From NCBI RefSeq assembly GCF_024753285.1, contig NZ_JANUGW010000024.1:38059-102058 (forward strand): a DNA stretch of 64,000 nucleotides, written 5' to 3'. The notes beneath the pieces are model-generated. The model had not been told where the DNA came from, did no database searches, and saw nothing but the letters and a program-made list of their open reading frames with translations. Positions within the stretch are counted from its first letter, which is position 1. Each line of letters begins with the position of its first letter. Shown here in pieces: positions 8,699-16,795 of this stretch. Made by a program: the position numbers and the translations under genes. The stretch comes from Massilia pinisoli. Its GTDB lineage: Bacteria > Pseudomonadota > Gammaproteobacteria > Burkholderiales > Burkholderiaceae_D.

Positions 8699-10576
8699 TT
8701 GGATACGCAGCACAACAAGAAGAACGTCGCCGGCCTCGCGCTGGCCGCCGTCGGCATCGTCTACGGCGACATCGGCACCAGCCCGCTGTATTCGTTGAAG
8801 ACCGTGTTCGATCCCGAGCACGGGCTGGCCCTCACGCCGGCCAACCTGATTGGCGTCGTGTCGCTGATTTTCTGGGGCCTGACCATCATCGTCTCCTTCA
8901 AGTACGTGACGCTGGTCCTGCGCGCGGACAACCGCGGCGAGGGCGGCATCATGGCGCTGCTGGCGCTCGCGCTGGGCGCCATCGGCAACCGCCAGCGGCT
9001 GCACGTCGCGCTCCTGCTGATCGGCGTGTTCGGCGCATCGCTGTTCTACGGCGACAGCGTGATCACGCCGGCCATTTCCGTGCTGTCGGCGATCGAAGGT
9101 CTGGAAGTCGCCACGCCGGCGCTGAAGGCCTACGTGGTGCCGCTGACGATCGTCGTCCTGGTCGGCCTGTACGCGGCGCAGCGCCATGGCACCGCGGGCA
9201 TCGGCCGCTGGTTCGGCCCCATCATGCTGCTGTGGTTCGCGGCGCTGGCGGCGATGGGCGTGCTGAACATCGTCGAGAGCCCCGGCATCCTCGTCGCCTT
9301 GAATCCGTGGCACGCGCTGCGCTTCTTCATCGACAACCGCGGCACGGGGTTTCTCGCGCTCGGCGCGATCGTGCTGGCCTTCACGGGCGCCGAGGCGCTG
9401 TATGCCGACATGGGCCACTTCGGCCGCGCGCCGATCCGGCTCGCGTGGTTCGCCGTTGCCTTTCCGTCGCTCGCGCTGAACTATCTCGGCCAGGGCGGCC
9501 TGCTGCTGGCCCGGCCGGATGCGATCGTCAATCCGTTCTACCAGCAACTGGGTGCCTGGAGCGTGTATCCGCTCGTGGTGCTGTCGACCATCGCGACAGT
9601 CATCGCGTCGCAGGCGACGATTTCCGGCACGTTCTCGATGACGAAGGAAGCGATCGCGCTGGGCTTCCTGCCGCGCATGCGCACGGTGCACACGTCGGAG
9701 CGCGAGATCGGCCAGGTCTATCTTCCGCTCGTCAACTGGCTGCAACTGATCGCGGTGCTGCTGGCCGTGATCGGATTCGGTTCGTCCGACAACCTGGCGT
9801 CGGCATACGGCATCGCGGTCACGGCGACGATGCTGGCGACGACAATCCTCACCTATTTCGTGATCCGCTACCGCTGGCGCCTGAACCTGCTGCTGTGCCT
9901 GGGCGCGACCGGCTTGTTCTTCGTGATCGACGCGGCCTTCTTCTCGGCCAACGTGCTGAAACTGCTGCATGGCGGCTGGTTCCCGCTGACGCTGGGCGTG
10001 CTGCTGTTCACCGTGATGCTGACCTGGCGCCGCGGCCGCCAGCAGGTGTTCGACAATCTGCAAAAGCATGCCATTCCGCTCGATGCTTTCCTGGAGTCAT
10101 TGTTCATTGCCCCGCCGACGCGGGTTCCCGGCACCGCCATCTTCCTGCGCGGCGAGAGCGATGGCGTACCTCATGCGATGTTGCACAATCTCTTGCACAA
10201 CAAGGTATTGCATGAACGCGTCGTGTTTCTTACCGTGCACATCGCGGACGAGCCCCGGGTCGACGCGTCGGCGCGGATCCGCATCACGGCATTGGGGCAC
10301 GGCTGCCACCAGGTCGACGTCAGGTTCGGTTTCAAGGACGAGCCGGACATCCCCGACGTCCTCGAGCAATGCGCGGCGCACGGACTGCCGTTCGACATGA
10401 TGCAGACGTCGTTCTTCGTTGCGCGCCAGACCGTGATCTCGACACCGGGCGGCGGCATGGCGCCGTGGCGCGAGCACTTGTACGTCGCGATGCAGCGCAA
10501 CGCGCGCGATGCCGCCGACTACTATCGCATTCCGACCAACCGGGTCATCGAACTGGGCACGCAAGTGGAAATCTAG
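8699..10576 (+). CDS. kup: Kup-family low-affinity potassium transporter
   Basis: This 625-residue protein has about twelve membrane helices and the Kup signature GIVYGDIGTSPLYSLKT close to the N-terminus, followed by a cytoplasmic C-terminal domain of about 150 residues. It imports potassium, probably with protons. The start is a TTG at 8699, supported by GGAGA six bases upstream and by the family's usual N-terminal length. It is divergent from kdp, so constitutive (Kup) and inducible (Kdp) potassium uptake sit side by side. Confidence 0.93.
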   Translation: MDTQHNKKNVAGLALAAVGIVYGDIGTSPLYSLKTVFDPEHGLALTPANLIGVVSLIFWGLTIIVSFKYVTLVLRADNRGEGGIMALLALALGAIGNRQRLHVALLLIGVFGASLFYGDSVITPAISVLSAIEGLEVATPALKAYVVPLTIVVLVGLYAAQRHGTAGIGRWFGPIMLLWFAALAAMGVLNIVESPGILVALNPWHALRFFIDNRGTGFLALGAIVLAFTGAEALYADMGHFGRAPIRLAWFAVAFPSLALNYLGQGGLLLARPDAIVNPFYQQLGAWSVYPLVVLSTIATVIASQATISGTFSMTKEAIALGFLPRMRTVHTSEREIGQVYLPLVNWLQLIAVLLAVIGFGSSDNLASAYGIAVTATMLATTILTYFVIRYRWRLNLLLCLGATGLFFVIDAAFFSANVLKLLHGGWFPLTLGVLLFTVMLTWRRGRQQVFDNLQKHAIPLDAFLESLFIAPPTRVPGTAIFLRGESDGVPHAMLHNLLHNKVLHERVVFLTVHIADEPRVDASARIRITALGHGCHQVDVRFGFKDEPDIPDVLEQCAAHGLPFDMMQTSFFVARQTVISTPGGGMAPWREHLYVAMQRNARDAADYYRIPTNRVIELGTQVEI

Positions 10577-10670
10577 CATCTAGCGCGAGCGACGGCCCGT
10601 ATGCCGTGCGCCGGTGGACGCGGCGCCGCGACGCGGCTAAGCTGGGGGCCGAGAGGATCCGGAGCACCGC

Positions 10671-12239
10671 ATGGACAAACCCGCCGACCCCGCATTGCCC
10701 GTGCCCGACGGATCGCGCCGTCCGCTGGCGACGCTCGCCATCGTTTTGCTGTCGTGTTTTTGCGTGTTGCTGGCCGCCCTGCAGGCGTGGAGCGCGTGGC
10801 GTGCATATCAGACGGAGCTGGACGACAGCCGCGTCACCACGGCCAATATGGCACGCGCCCTCGCGTCGCACGCGGAAACGTCGATCAAGCTGGGCGACGC
10901 CGTGCTTGCCGAGATGGTCGAGCGCATCGAACACGACGGCATGGACGACGCCGCGGCCGCGCGCCTCACGCAGCGGCTGCGCACCATCACGCACGACGTG
11001 GGCGAGCTGCACGGCCTGTTCGTGTACGGCCCGGACGGCAAGTGGCTGACGTCGTCGCTGCCGCGGCCCATGCAGGGCAATAATTTCGACCGCGAGTATT
11101 TCCAGTACCACCTGCTGCACAACGAGCGGGGCACGCACGTGAGCGTGCCCGTGCGCAGCCGCTCGACGGGCGCCTGGATACTGCCGCTGTCGCGCCGCAT
11201 CGAAGCGCCCGACGGCAGCTTCGCCGGGGTGGCGCTGGCCACCCTGAACCTGGCCTGGTTCGGCCGCTTCTACGAGAGTTTCGACGTCGGCAAGAACGGC
11301 ACCATCGTCCTTGCGCTCGACAACGGCACGCTGATCTTCCGCCGGCCGTTCAACGAGGACCAGGTCGGCATGGACATCCGCAACGGCACCATCTGGCAAC
11401 TCGCGCAGAACAATGCCAAGCCGGGATCGGTCACGCTGACGCCCCGCATCGACAACATCGAGCGCATGTACAGCTACCGCCACCTGCAGGGCTTTCCGCT
11501 GTTCGTCGCGTGCGGCGTGGCCGTGGACGAGATCCTCGCCGGCTGGCGCCGCAGCACGCTGCAGACGGCCGTGCTGGGACTGGCCGCGCTGCTGTTGCTG
11601 GCCTGGGCCGGCGGCCTCCTCGTGACCCAGATCCGCATCCGCGAGCGGCTCGAAGGCGACCTGCGCCGCGCGAGTGCGGCGCTGCAGCGCCACAACGCGT
11701 CGCTGCAGAACCTGGCCGACAGCGACAGCCTGACGGGCCTCGCCAACCGCCGCCTGTTCGAGGACCGTCTCGTGCGCGAGTACGAGCGCGCGCGCCGCAG
11801 CGGCGCGCCGTTCGCCCTCGTCATGATCGACATCGACCACTTCAAGCTGTACAACGACCGCTACGGCCACGTGGCCGGCGACGATTGCCTGCGCCGGGTG
11901 GCCGGCGCCATCGCGGCCGGCGCGCGCCGTCCCGCCGACCTCGCGGCGCGCTACGGCGGCGAGGAATTCGCCGTCATCCTGGCCGACACCGACCTCGCCG
12001 GCGCGCAAGCCGTGGCCGACCGCATCCGCGCCGCGGTGGCCGGCCTCGACCTGCGCCACCAGGACAATCCCGCCGGCCGCGTCACGCTCAGCATGGGCCT
12101 GTACGTCGGCCATCCCGCGCTGGCGGACCGCAACGATCCGCTGGCCTGGGTCGACGTGGCCGACCGCCTGCTGTACGAAGCGAAGGGCGCGGGGCGCAAC
12201 CGCGTCGTCGCGCGCGAGGGCCACGCTGCGGCGGCCTGA
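10671..12239 (+). CDS. Membrane diguanylate cyclase (Cache sensor plus GGDEF)
   Basis: A membrane helix at about residues 18-40 precedes a periplasmic double-Cache-like sensor (about 45-285) with a GKWLTSSLPRP segment. A second helix follows at about 298-320, then a short coiled linker and a GGDEF domain. The active-site motif is GGEEF (429-433), and an RPAD inhibitory site lies five residues upstream, so it should make cyclic di-GMP and be product-inhibited. The N-terminal and second helices frame an extracytoplasmic ligand domain, but the ligand is unknown. It stands alone between kup and an unrecognised gene. Confidence 0.9.
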   Translation: MDKPADPALPVPDGSRRPLATLAIVLLSCFCVLLAALQAWSAWRAYQTELDDSRVTTANMARALASHAETSIKLGDAVLAEMVERIEHDGMDDAAAARLTQRLRTITHDVGELHGLFVYGPDGKWLTSSLPRPMQGNNFDREYFQYHLLHNERGTHVSVPVRSRSTGAWILPLSRRIEAPDGSFAGVALATLNLAWFGRFYESFDVGKNGTIVLALDNGTLIFRRPFNEDQVGMDIRNGTIWQLAQNNAKPGSVTLTPRIDNIERMYSYRHLQGFPLFVACGVAVDEILAGWRRSTLQTAVLGLAALLLLAWAGGLLVTQIRIRERLEGDLRRASAALQRHNASLQNLADSDSLTGLANRRLFEDRLVREYERARRSGAPFALVMIDIDHFKLYNDRYGHVAGDDCLRRVAGAIAAGARRPADLAARYGGEEFAVILADTDLAGAQAVADRIRAAVAGLDLRHQDNPAGRVTLSMGLYVGHPALADRNDPLAWVDVADRLLYEAKGAGRNRVVAREGHAAAA

Positions 12240-12295
12240 GGCCGGGCTGAACGTGGTTGTGTCAGAATGGCGGCCCGTTCGACGTCGAGGACACC

Positions 12296-13051
12296 ATGGA
12301 AAAGCTGATTTCGGAATTGATCCGCCTGTACCTGCTGCCGGGCAGCCCGGCAGCGCAGGCGTTGACGCAACGCGGGGAAGGCCGGGCATGCGCGCCCGTC
12401 GACCTCACATCGGACGGGGTCACGCGCGCCATCGTGCTCCCGTTCCGCAGGGCGGCCGGCGAGGACGCCCACCATTGGGACCGGCTGTGCACCGTCGCGA
12501 ACGCCCTGCAGGCGGAGTTCGGCTTTCCCGCGCCGGCCGTGAGCGTTGCGAGCGCGGGCGGCTATGTGTTGTGGCTGTCGCTGGCGATGCCCATTCCGCT
12601 GGCCGACGTACGCCGCTTCGTCGATGGCCTTGCCCGCCTGTGGCCCGACACGCTGCCGCCGGCCGATGCCGTCGTCGGCGCGCCCGTCGAGCTGCCGCCG
12701 TGCCTGGACGCGGCGACGGGCCGCTGGGCCGCGTTCATCCATCCCGGCATGGGTGCCTCGTTCGCGGACGAATCGGGGCTCGAGATGGCGCCGCCGGCGC
12801 CGGGACAGGTCGCGTTCCTCGACGGACTCGAGAGCATCGGCGCCGAGCAGTTCCAGGCCGCGCTGGCGCGTCTGACGGCCACGGCAGCGCCGGCACCGGT
12901 GCGGGCAGCCGCCGCCTCGGCCCCGCGTGACGGCGGCGCGCCCGACGGCCTGCTGCTGAAGGATGCCACCTTGGACGACATCGTCCGCCACCTGCACGCG
13001 CGCAACATCGAACCCACGTTCCGCTTCCTCGTCGATCAAGCGCCGAGATAG
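12296..13051 (+). CDS. Hypothetical protein
   Basis: This 251-residue soluble protein is not one I recognise. It starts MEKLISELIRLYLLPG at an ATG preceded by CGAGGA five bases upstream; the frame is open further 5' but has no better start. It has no signal peptide or membrane helix. The C-terminal part is Ala/Pro-rich (about 200-225) and ends in a helix-rich segment (LLLKDATLDDIVRHL). Codon use matches the neighbours. Its end overlaps the end of the convergent LysR gene by 16 bp. Confidence 0.75.
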   Translation: MEKLISELIRLYLLPGSPAAQALTQRGEGRACAPVDLTSDGVTRAIVLPFRRAAGEDAHHWDRLCTVANALQAEFGFPAPAVSVASAGGYVLWLSLAMPIPLADVRRFVDGLARLWPDTLPPADAVVGAPVELPPCLDAATGRWAAFIHPGMGASFADESGLEMAPPAPGQVAFLDGLESIGAEQFQAALARLTATAAPAPVRAAAASAPRDGGAPDGLLLKDATLDDIVRHLHARNIEPTFRFLVDQAPR

Positions 13052-13914
13052 TTCGCCAGCTCGTCCGGCGTCCCGCGCGGAAACGCTTCCTTGATCCAGT
13101 CGAGGAAGGCGGACACGCGCGCGCTCAGCAGGCGCCGTGACGGGTACAGCGCCCACAGGGCGATCTCCGGCCCGTCCACGTCGCCCCAGCAGACCAGCGT
13201 GCCGGCGGCGAGGTCGCGGCCGACGAGGGAGACGGGCAGGCACGCGGCGCCGATGCCCGTCCGCACCGCATCGCGCACCATCATGAGCGACGACAGCCGC
13301 AGCACGGGCGCGATGGCGATGGCGGGCTGTCCCGTCACGGCCCACGCGCGGCTGCCTTCGTCGCGCACGACGGCGGGGACGGGCACGCCGTCCGCCGGTC
13401 GCGCGAGCGACGGGGCCGCGACGACAACCAGGCGGTCGCGCAGGAAGATGCGACCGATGAGGTTGTCATCGGGATCGGGATTCACGCGGATCACGAGGTC
13501 GTAGCCTTCCTCGATCATGTCCACGGGCCGGTCGTCCGTCGTCACTTCCAGACGCACGTCCGGGTAGCGCAGCGCGAACCCCGCGGCCAGCTTGCCCATC
13601 GCCGTCTGCGAGAACAGCAGCGGGGCGCTGATGCGCATCCGGCCGCGCGGACGGTCGCCGCCGGATGTGAGCGCGGCCGCCGTCTCGTCGATCTCCGTCA
13701 GCAATGCCGCCGTGCGCTCGTGCAGCGCGCGGCCCTCCTGCGTGAGCTTGAGCGTCCGCGCGCCCCGTTCGAGCAGGCGCAGGCCGAGGCCCGCCTCCAG
13801 TTCCGCGACGCGGCGCGACAGCGTCGCCTTCGGTCGGCCGCTCGCCCGTGCGGCGCGGCCGAAGCCGCCGTGGCGGGCGACGAGGTTGAAATCGGCGAGG
13901 GCAAGTAAATCCAT
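13036..13914 (-). CDS. LysR-family transcriptional regulator
   Basis: The 292-residue product has an N-terminal winged helix-turn-helix (about 5-62, ARHGGFGRAARASGRPKATLSRRVAELE) and a LysR substrate-binding domain with the RMRISAPLLF strand. I chose the ATG at 13914 because the family begins MDLLALxxFxxV; an upstream extension is unlikely. It is divergent from the NmrA-like SDR gene 113 bp away and probably regulates it and itself. It resembles the CrgA/DsdC-type subgroup common next to oxidoreductases. Confidence 0.9.
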   Translation of the reverse strand: MDLLALADFNLVARHGGFGRAARASGRPKATLSRRVAELEAGLGLRLLERGARTLKLTQEGRALHERTAALLTEIDETAAALTSGGDRPRGRMRISAPLLFSQTAMGKLAAGFALRYPDVRLEVTTDDRPVDMIEEGYDLVIRVNPDPDDNLIGRIFLRDRLVVVAAPSLARPADGVPVPAVVRDEGSRAWAVTGQPAIAIAPVLRLSSLMMVRDAVRTGIGAACLPVSLVGRDLAAGTLVCWGDVDGPEIALWALYPSRRLLSARVSAFLDWIKEAFPRGTPDELANYLGA

Positions 13915-14027
13915 GTGTTCCACCTGTGAGACGGGATGTCCAATTCTACCGTCTATCGGATCGCTGTTGGGACGCCTAAGCTGTGAAGCGTCAACCGACA
14001 ACTCTCAACTTCAAACAGGAGAACACC

Positions 14028-14891
14028 ATGACCATCCTCGTCACCGGCGCAACGGGCAATGTGGGCCGCCATGTCGTCAACCAACTCGTACAACGCGGCG
14101 CCAAGGTGCGTGCGCTCGTCCGCGACCCTGCCAAAGCCGACTTCCCGGCCGGCGTCGATGTCGTGCAGGGCGACCTGCTGGACGTGGACGCGCTGCGCCG
14201 CGCGTTCGACGGCGTGTCGACCTTGTTCCTGCTCAACGCGGTCGTGCCCGACGAATTCACGCAGGCGCTCGTCACCCTGAACGTGGCGCGGGAAGCGGGC
14301 GTGGACCGGGTCGTGTACTTGTCCGTCATCCACAGCGATCTGTACGTCAACGTGCCTCACTTCGCGGGCAAGTTCGGCGTCGAGCGGATGATCGAGCGCA
14401 TGGGCTTTTCGGCCACGATCCTGCGTCCCGCCTACTTCATGGACAACGACGTGACGATCAAGGACGTCATGCTCGGCTACGGCACGTACCCGATGCCGAT
14501 CGGCGCGAAGGGCCTCGCGATGATCGATGCGCGCGACATCGGCGAGATCGCGGCGATCGAATTGATCCGCCGCGCCGAAGCCACCCGGCCGCTGCCGCTC
14601 GAACGCATCAACCTCGTCGGCCCGGACACGCTGACGGGCGGGGACGTCGCCGCCATCTGGTCGGCCGTGCTGGGCCGCACCGTGACCTACGGCGGCGACG
14701 ACACGGCCGGCTTTGAACAGAACCTGCGCCAGTTCATGCCGGCCTGGATGGCCTACGACATGCGCCTGATGAGTGAGCGCTTCCTTACCGACGGCATGGT
14801 GCCGGCAGCGGGCGACGTCGACCGCTTGACCGCGCTACTGGGCCGTCCGCTGCGCACGTACCGCGACTTCGCCGCTGGCATCGCCGCCTGA
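14028..14891 (+). CDS. NmrA-like NAD(P)-binding SDR
   Basis: This 287-residue atypical short-chain dehydrogenase has an N-terminal Rossmann motif GATGNVG. It has an NmrA-like middle (DVVQGDLLDVDALRRAF, FLLNAVVPDE) and lacks a classical YxxxK pair in the usual spacing, as in NmrA/quinone-oxidoreductase-2-like proteins. These are redox sensors or NAD(P)H quinone reductases. The start ATG is preceded by CAGGAGAA. It is divergent from a LysR gene and 14 bp upstream of the AtaL-like gene, suggesting a small stress-responsive operon. Substrate unknown. Confidence 0.85.
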   Translation: MTILVTGATGNVGRHVVNQLVQRGAKVRALVRDPAKADFPAGVDVVQGDLLDVDALRRAFDGVSTLFLLNAVVPDEFTQALVTLNVAREAGVDRVVYLSVIHSDLYVNVPHFAGKFGVERMIERMGFSATILRPAYFMDNDVTIKDVMLGYGTYPMPIGAKGLAMIDARDIGEIAAIELIRRAEATRPLPLERINLVGPDTLTGGDVAAIWSAVLGRTVTYGGDDTAGFEQNLRQFMPAWMAYDMRLMSERFLTDGMVPAAGDVDRLTALLGRPLRTYRDFAAGIAA

Positions 14892-14905
14892 ACGAGGAGA
14901 ACATC

Positions 14906-15379
14906 ATGATCTATTCGACCGCCACCGTTCCCGTCAATCCGGACGGCGAAACCCCGCTGACGCGCACCCAGGCCTGGAACGGCCTCGTACTGAAGGCGCG
15001 CGACGCCCGCGAATTCCTGCCGCCCAACCTGTGCACCCGCTGCGTCGTCGTCGAGGAAAGCGCCACGCACATCGTGCGCGACGCCACCATCGGCGGCGCC
15101 GACCTGCGCGAGATCATCGTGTTCGAGCCCGGACACAAGGTCTCGTTCTTCCAGGCGAGCGGGCCGCGCGAAGGCGTGATCGTCAACGAATTGTTCGAGG
15201 ACGAGACGGGCGCGCTGTGCCTGAAGTTTTATTGCTACACAGGCTTGCGCGACAAGGCGCCGGGCGGCCTGGAAGAACAGGCCGAGCAGGCGTGGATGGA
15301 CAGCGAGAAGGGGTACAAGACCGCCTTGCTGTCGACCTTGAAGCGCACGCGCGAGCTCGTCGTCGGGGGCCGGCTCTGA
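14906..15379 (+). CDS. AtaL-like (DUF1857) SRPBCC-fold protein
   Basis: The 157-residue product matches the DUF1857/AtaL family in length and pattern: PLTRTQAWNGLVLKARDA near the start, REIIVFEPGHKVSFF in the middle and a terminal helix. The family has the START/SRPBCC hydrophobic-pocket fold, and members have no established biochemical role. AGGAGAA lies just upstream of the ATG, 14 bp after the SDR gene, so the two are likely co-transcribed. Confidence 0.8.
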   Translation: MIYSTATVPVNPDGETPLTRTQAWNGLVLKARDAREFLPPNLCTRCVVVEESATHIVRDATIGGADLREIIVFEPGHKVSFFQASGPREGVIVNELFEDETGALCLKFYCYTGLRDKAPGGLEEQAEQAWMDSEKGYKTALLSTLKRTRELVVGGRL

Positions 15380-15480
15380 CGGCCAGCTTCGGCTTTCCCG
15401 CAGTCGAACCTCTGATATTTCTGATTCTTTTGCTCGCCTGACAGCTATACACTTTGTCCATCGTCAAGACATATGACGAC

Positions 15481-15505
15481 CCGCCGATCCGGAAGCGATC
15501 GGCGG
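15481..15505 (+). repeat. Leader hairpin before the SPFH gene
   Basis: A perfect 9-bp inverted repeat (CCGCCGATC / GATCGGCGG, 7-base loop) ends 23 bp before the next start codon and is followed by AAAGGGATG, which includes the ribosome site. No T-run follows, so it is not a terminator. It may influence translation or mRNA stability. Confidence 0.4.
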
Positions 15506-15528
15506 AACCAAGCTGAAAGGGATGCAAC

Positions 15529-16341
15529 ATGAACGGAAGGTCTTTGAATGCGGGGATGAAGCTCGTCGCCGCGGTGGTCGTGGTAATCCTGTTGTTCGCG
15601 CTGGCGCCGTTCGGCACGGTGCCGGCCGGCTACCGCGGCGTGATGACGACGTTTGGCAGCCCGAGCGACCAGGTGCTGAGCGAGGGCATCCACTTCCGCG
15701 TGCCGCTGGCGCAAAGGCTGAACCTCGTCAACGTCTCGATCCAGAAGGGGGAAGGCGAGGGTGACGCCGCGTCGCGCGACCTGCAGACCGTGCACACGCG
15801 CGTGGCGCTGAACTACCACGTGCGGCCAGACGCCGCGGTGACCGTGTTCCGCGACCTGGGCAACGAGCCCGGCCAGCGCATCATCATTCCGTCCGTGCAG
15901 GAAGCCGTGAAGGCCGTCACGGCGCGCTTCACGGCGGAAGAGCTGATCGCCAAGCGCACCGACGTGCGCGACCAGATCATCGCGCAGTTGCGCGAACGGC
16001 TGGCGCGGCACGGCATCATGGTCGACGAGTTCTCGATCGTGAACTTCAATTTCTCGCGTTCATTCAACGACGCGATCGAAGCGAAGACGACGGCCGAGCA
16101 GCTGAAGCTGAAGGCGGAACGCGACCTGCAGCGCATCGAGGTGGAAGCGAAACAGCGCGTGGCGCAGGCGAAGGCCGAGGCCGAGTCGCTGGCCGTGCAG
16201 CGCCAGCAGGTGACGCCGGAACTGATCCGCCTGCGCGAGATGGAGAACCAGCGCATGGCGATCGAGAAGTGGGATGGCAAGCTGCCCAGCGTGGCCGGTG
16301 GGGCGGTGCCGTTCATCAATGTGGCTGGCGCAGCGAAGTGA
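15529..16341 (+). CDS. Prohibitin-like SPFH membrane protein
   Basis: The 270-residue protein has one N-terminal membrane helix (about 9-27) and a prohibitin/SPFH domain (about 30-190: VPAGYRGVMTTFG, GIHFRVPL). A charged, Ala/Glu-rich coiled coil follows (about 185-230, KTTAEQLKLKAERDLQRIEVEAK region). Prohibitin homologues form membrane rings and scaffold proteases or membrane microdomains. It stands alone, with no NfeD or FtsH gene nearby. Confidence 0.9.
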   Translation: MNGRSLNAGMKLVAAVVVVILLFALAPFGTVPAGYRGVMTTFGSPSDQVLSEGIHFRVPLAQRLNLVNVSIQKGEGEGDAASRDLQTVHTRVALNYHVRPDAAVTVFRDLGNEPGQRIIIPSVQEAVKAVTARFTAEELIAKRTDVRDQIIAQLRERLARHGIMVDEFSIVNFNFSRSFNDAIEAKTTAEQLKLKAERDLQRIEVEAKQRVAQAKAEAESLAVQRQQVTPELIRLREMENQRMAIEKWDGKLPSVAGGAVPFINVAGAAK

Positions 16342-16442
16342 GCGTTGTGGACGAACGATAGACTTTGACAGGCGTACCGTGGCGTCCATGTTTCGGTCGT
16401 GATATTCGGCGACTTTTGCGGCTCGACAAGCTGCTATGCTGA

Positions 16443-16622
16443 GTCTCACGGCTGAAGCTGTATGAAGCGGACTCGGAGCGTAGTGACCGCTTAAGGGCGA
16501 TTGCAGGCGTCCAGGTTGGTCTACTGTCGGCCTTGGAGGCACTTTCTGCATGTGTGTTTGACCCTGATCCGGAAGAAGCATGGCAGAAGCGGGCGTACAA
16601 CTTTAGCCTTGGCGACGAATAA
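16443..16622 (+). pseudogene. Decayed 3' gene fragment without a start
   Basis: The 454-bp gap 16342-16795 has no intact gene. A 59-codon frame runs from just after a TGA to a TAA at 16620-16622 and reads like real protein (RLRAIAGVQVGLLSALEALS... then DPDPEEAWQKRAYNFSLGDE). It has no ATG in frame. The sequence is less GC-rich than its surroundings. This looks like the tail of a gene whose 5' part was lost. The family is not recognised. Confidence 0.35.
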
Positions 16623-16723
16623 GTCCAGCAAGGCACTTTGCCGGGTTGAACGGCAGCTTTTTTTCGTCATGCCGTCTCGCCTTCACTTCACCGTTCACGC
16701 ATGCTCTCCCGGCTGCCTAATCC

Positions 16724-16761
16724 AAAAAAAGGGCGTTGCCGGTATGAACCGAGCAACGCCC
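16724..16761 (-). terminator. Rho-independent terminator of the first TonB receptor gene
   Basis: Reading the minus strand, GGGCGTTGC and GCAACGCCC form a 9-bp stem with a 13-base loop, followed by seven T. It lies 35 bp past the stop codon of the receptor gene. Confidence 0.9.
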
Positions 16762-16795
16762 TGTCTTGCTGGCGGATCGTTTTGACCGTCGAGGT

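Noticed and set aside
13915..14001. N-terminal extension of the LysR protein up to 14001
   Set aside because: It would run almost into the SDR leader and adds residues not found in LysR proteins; the winged helix starts at the ATG at 13914.
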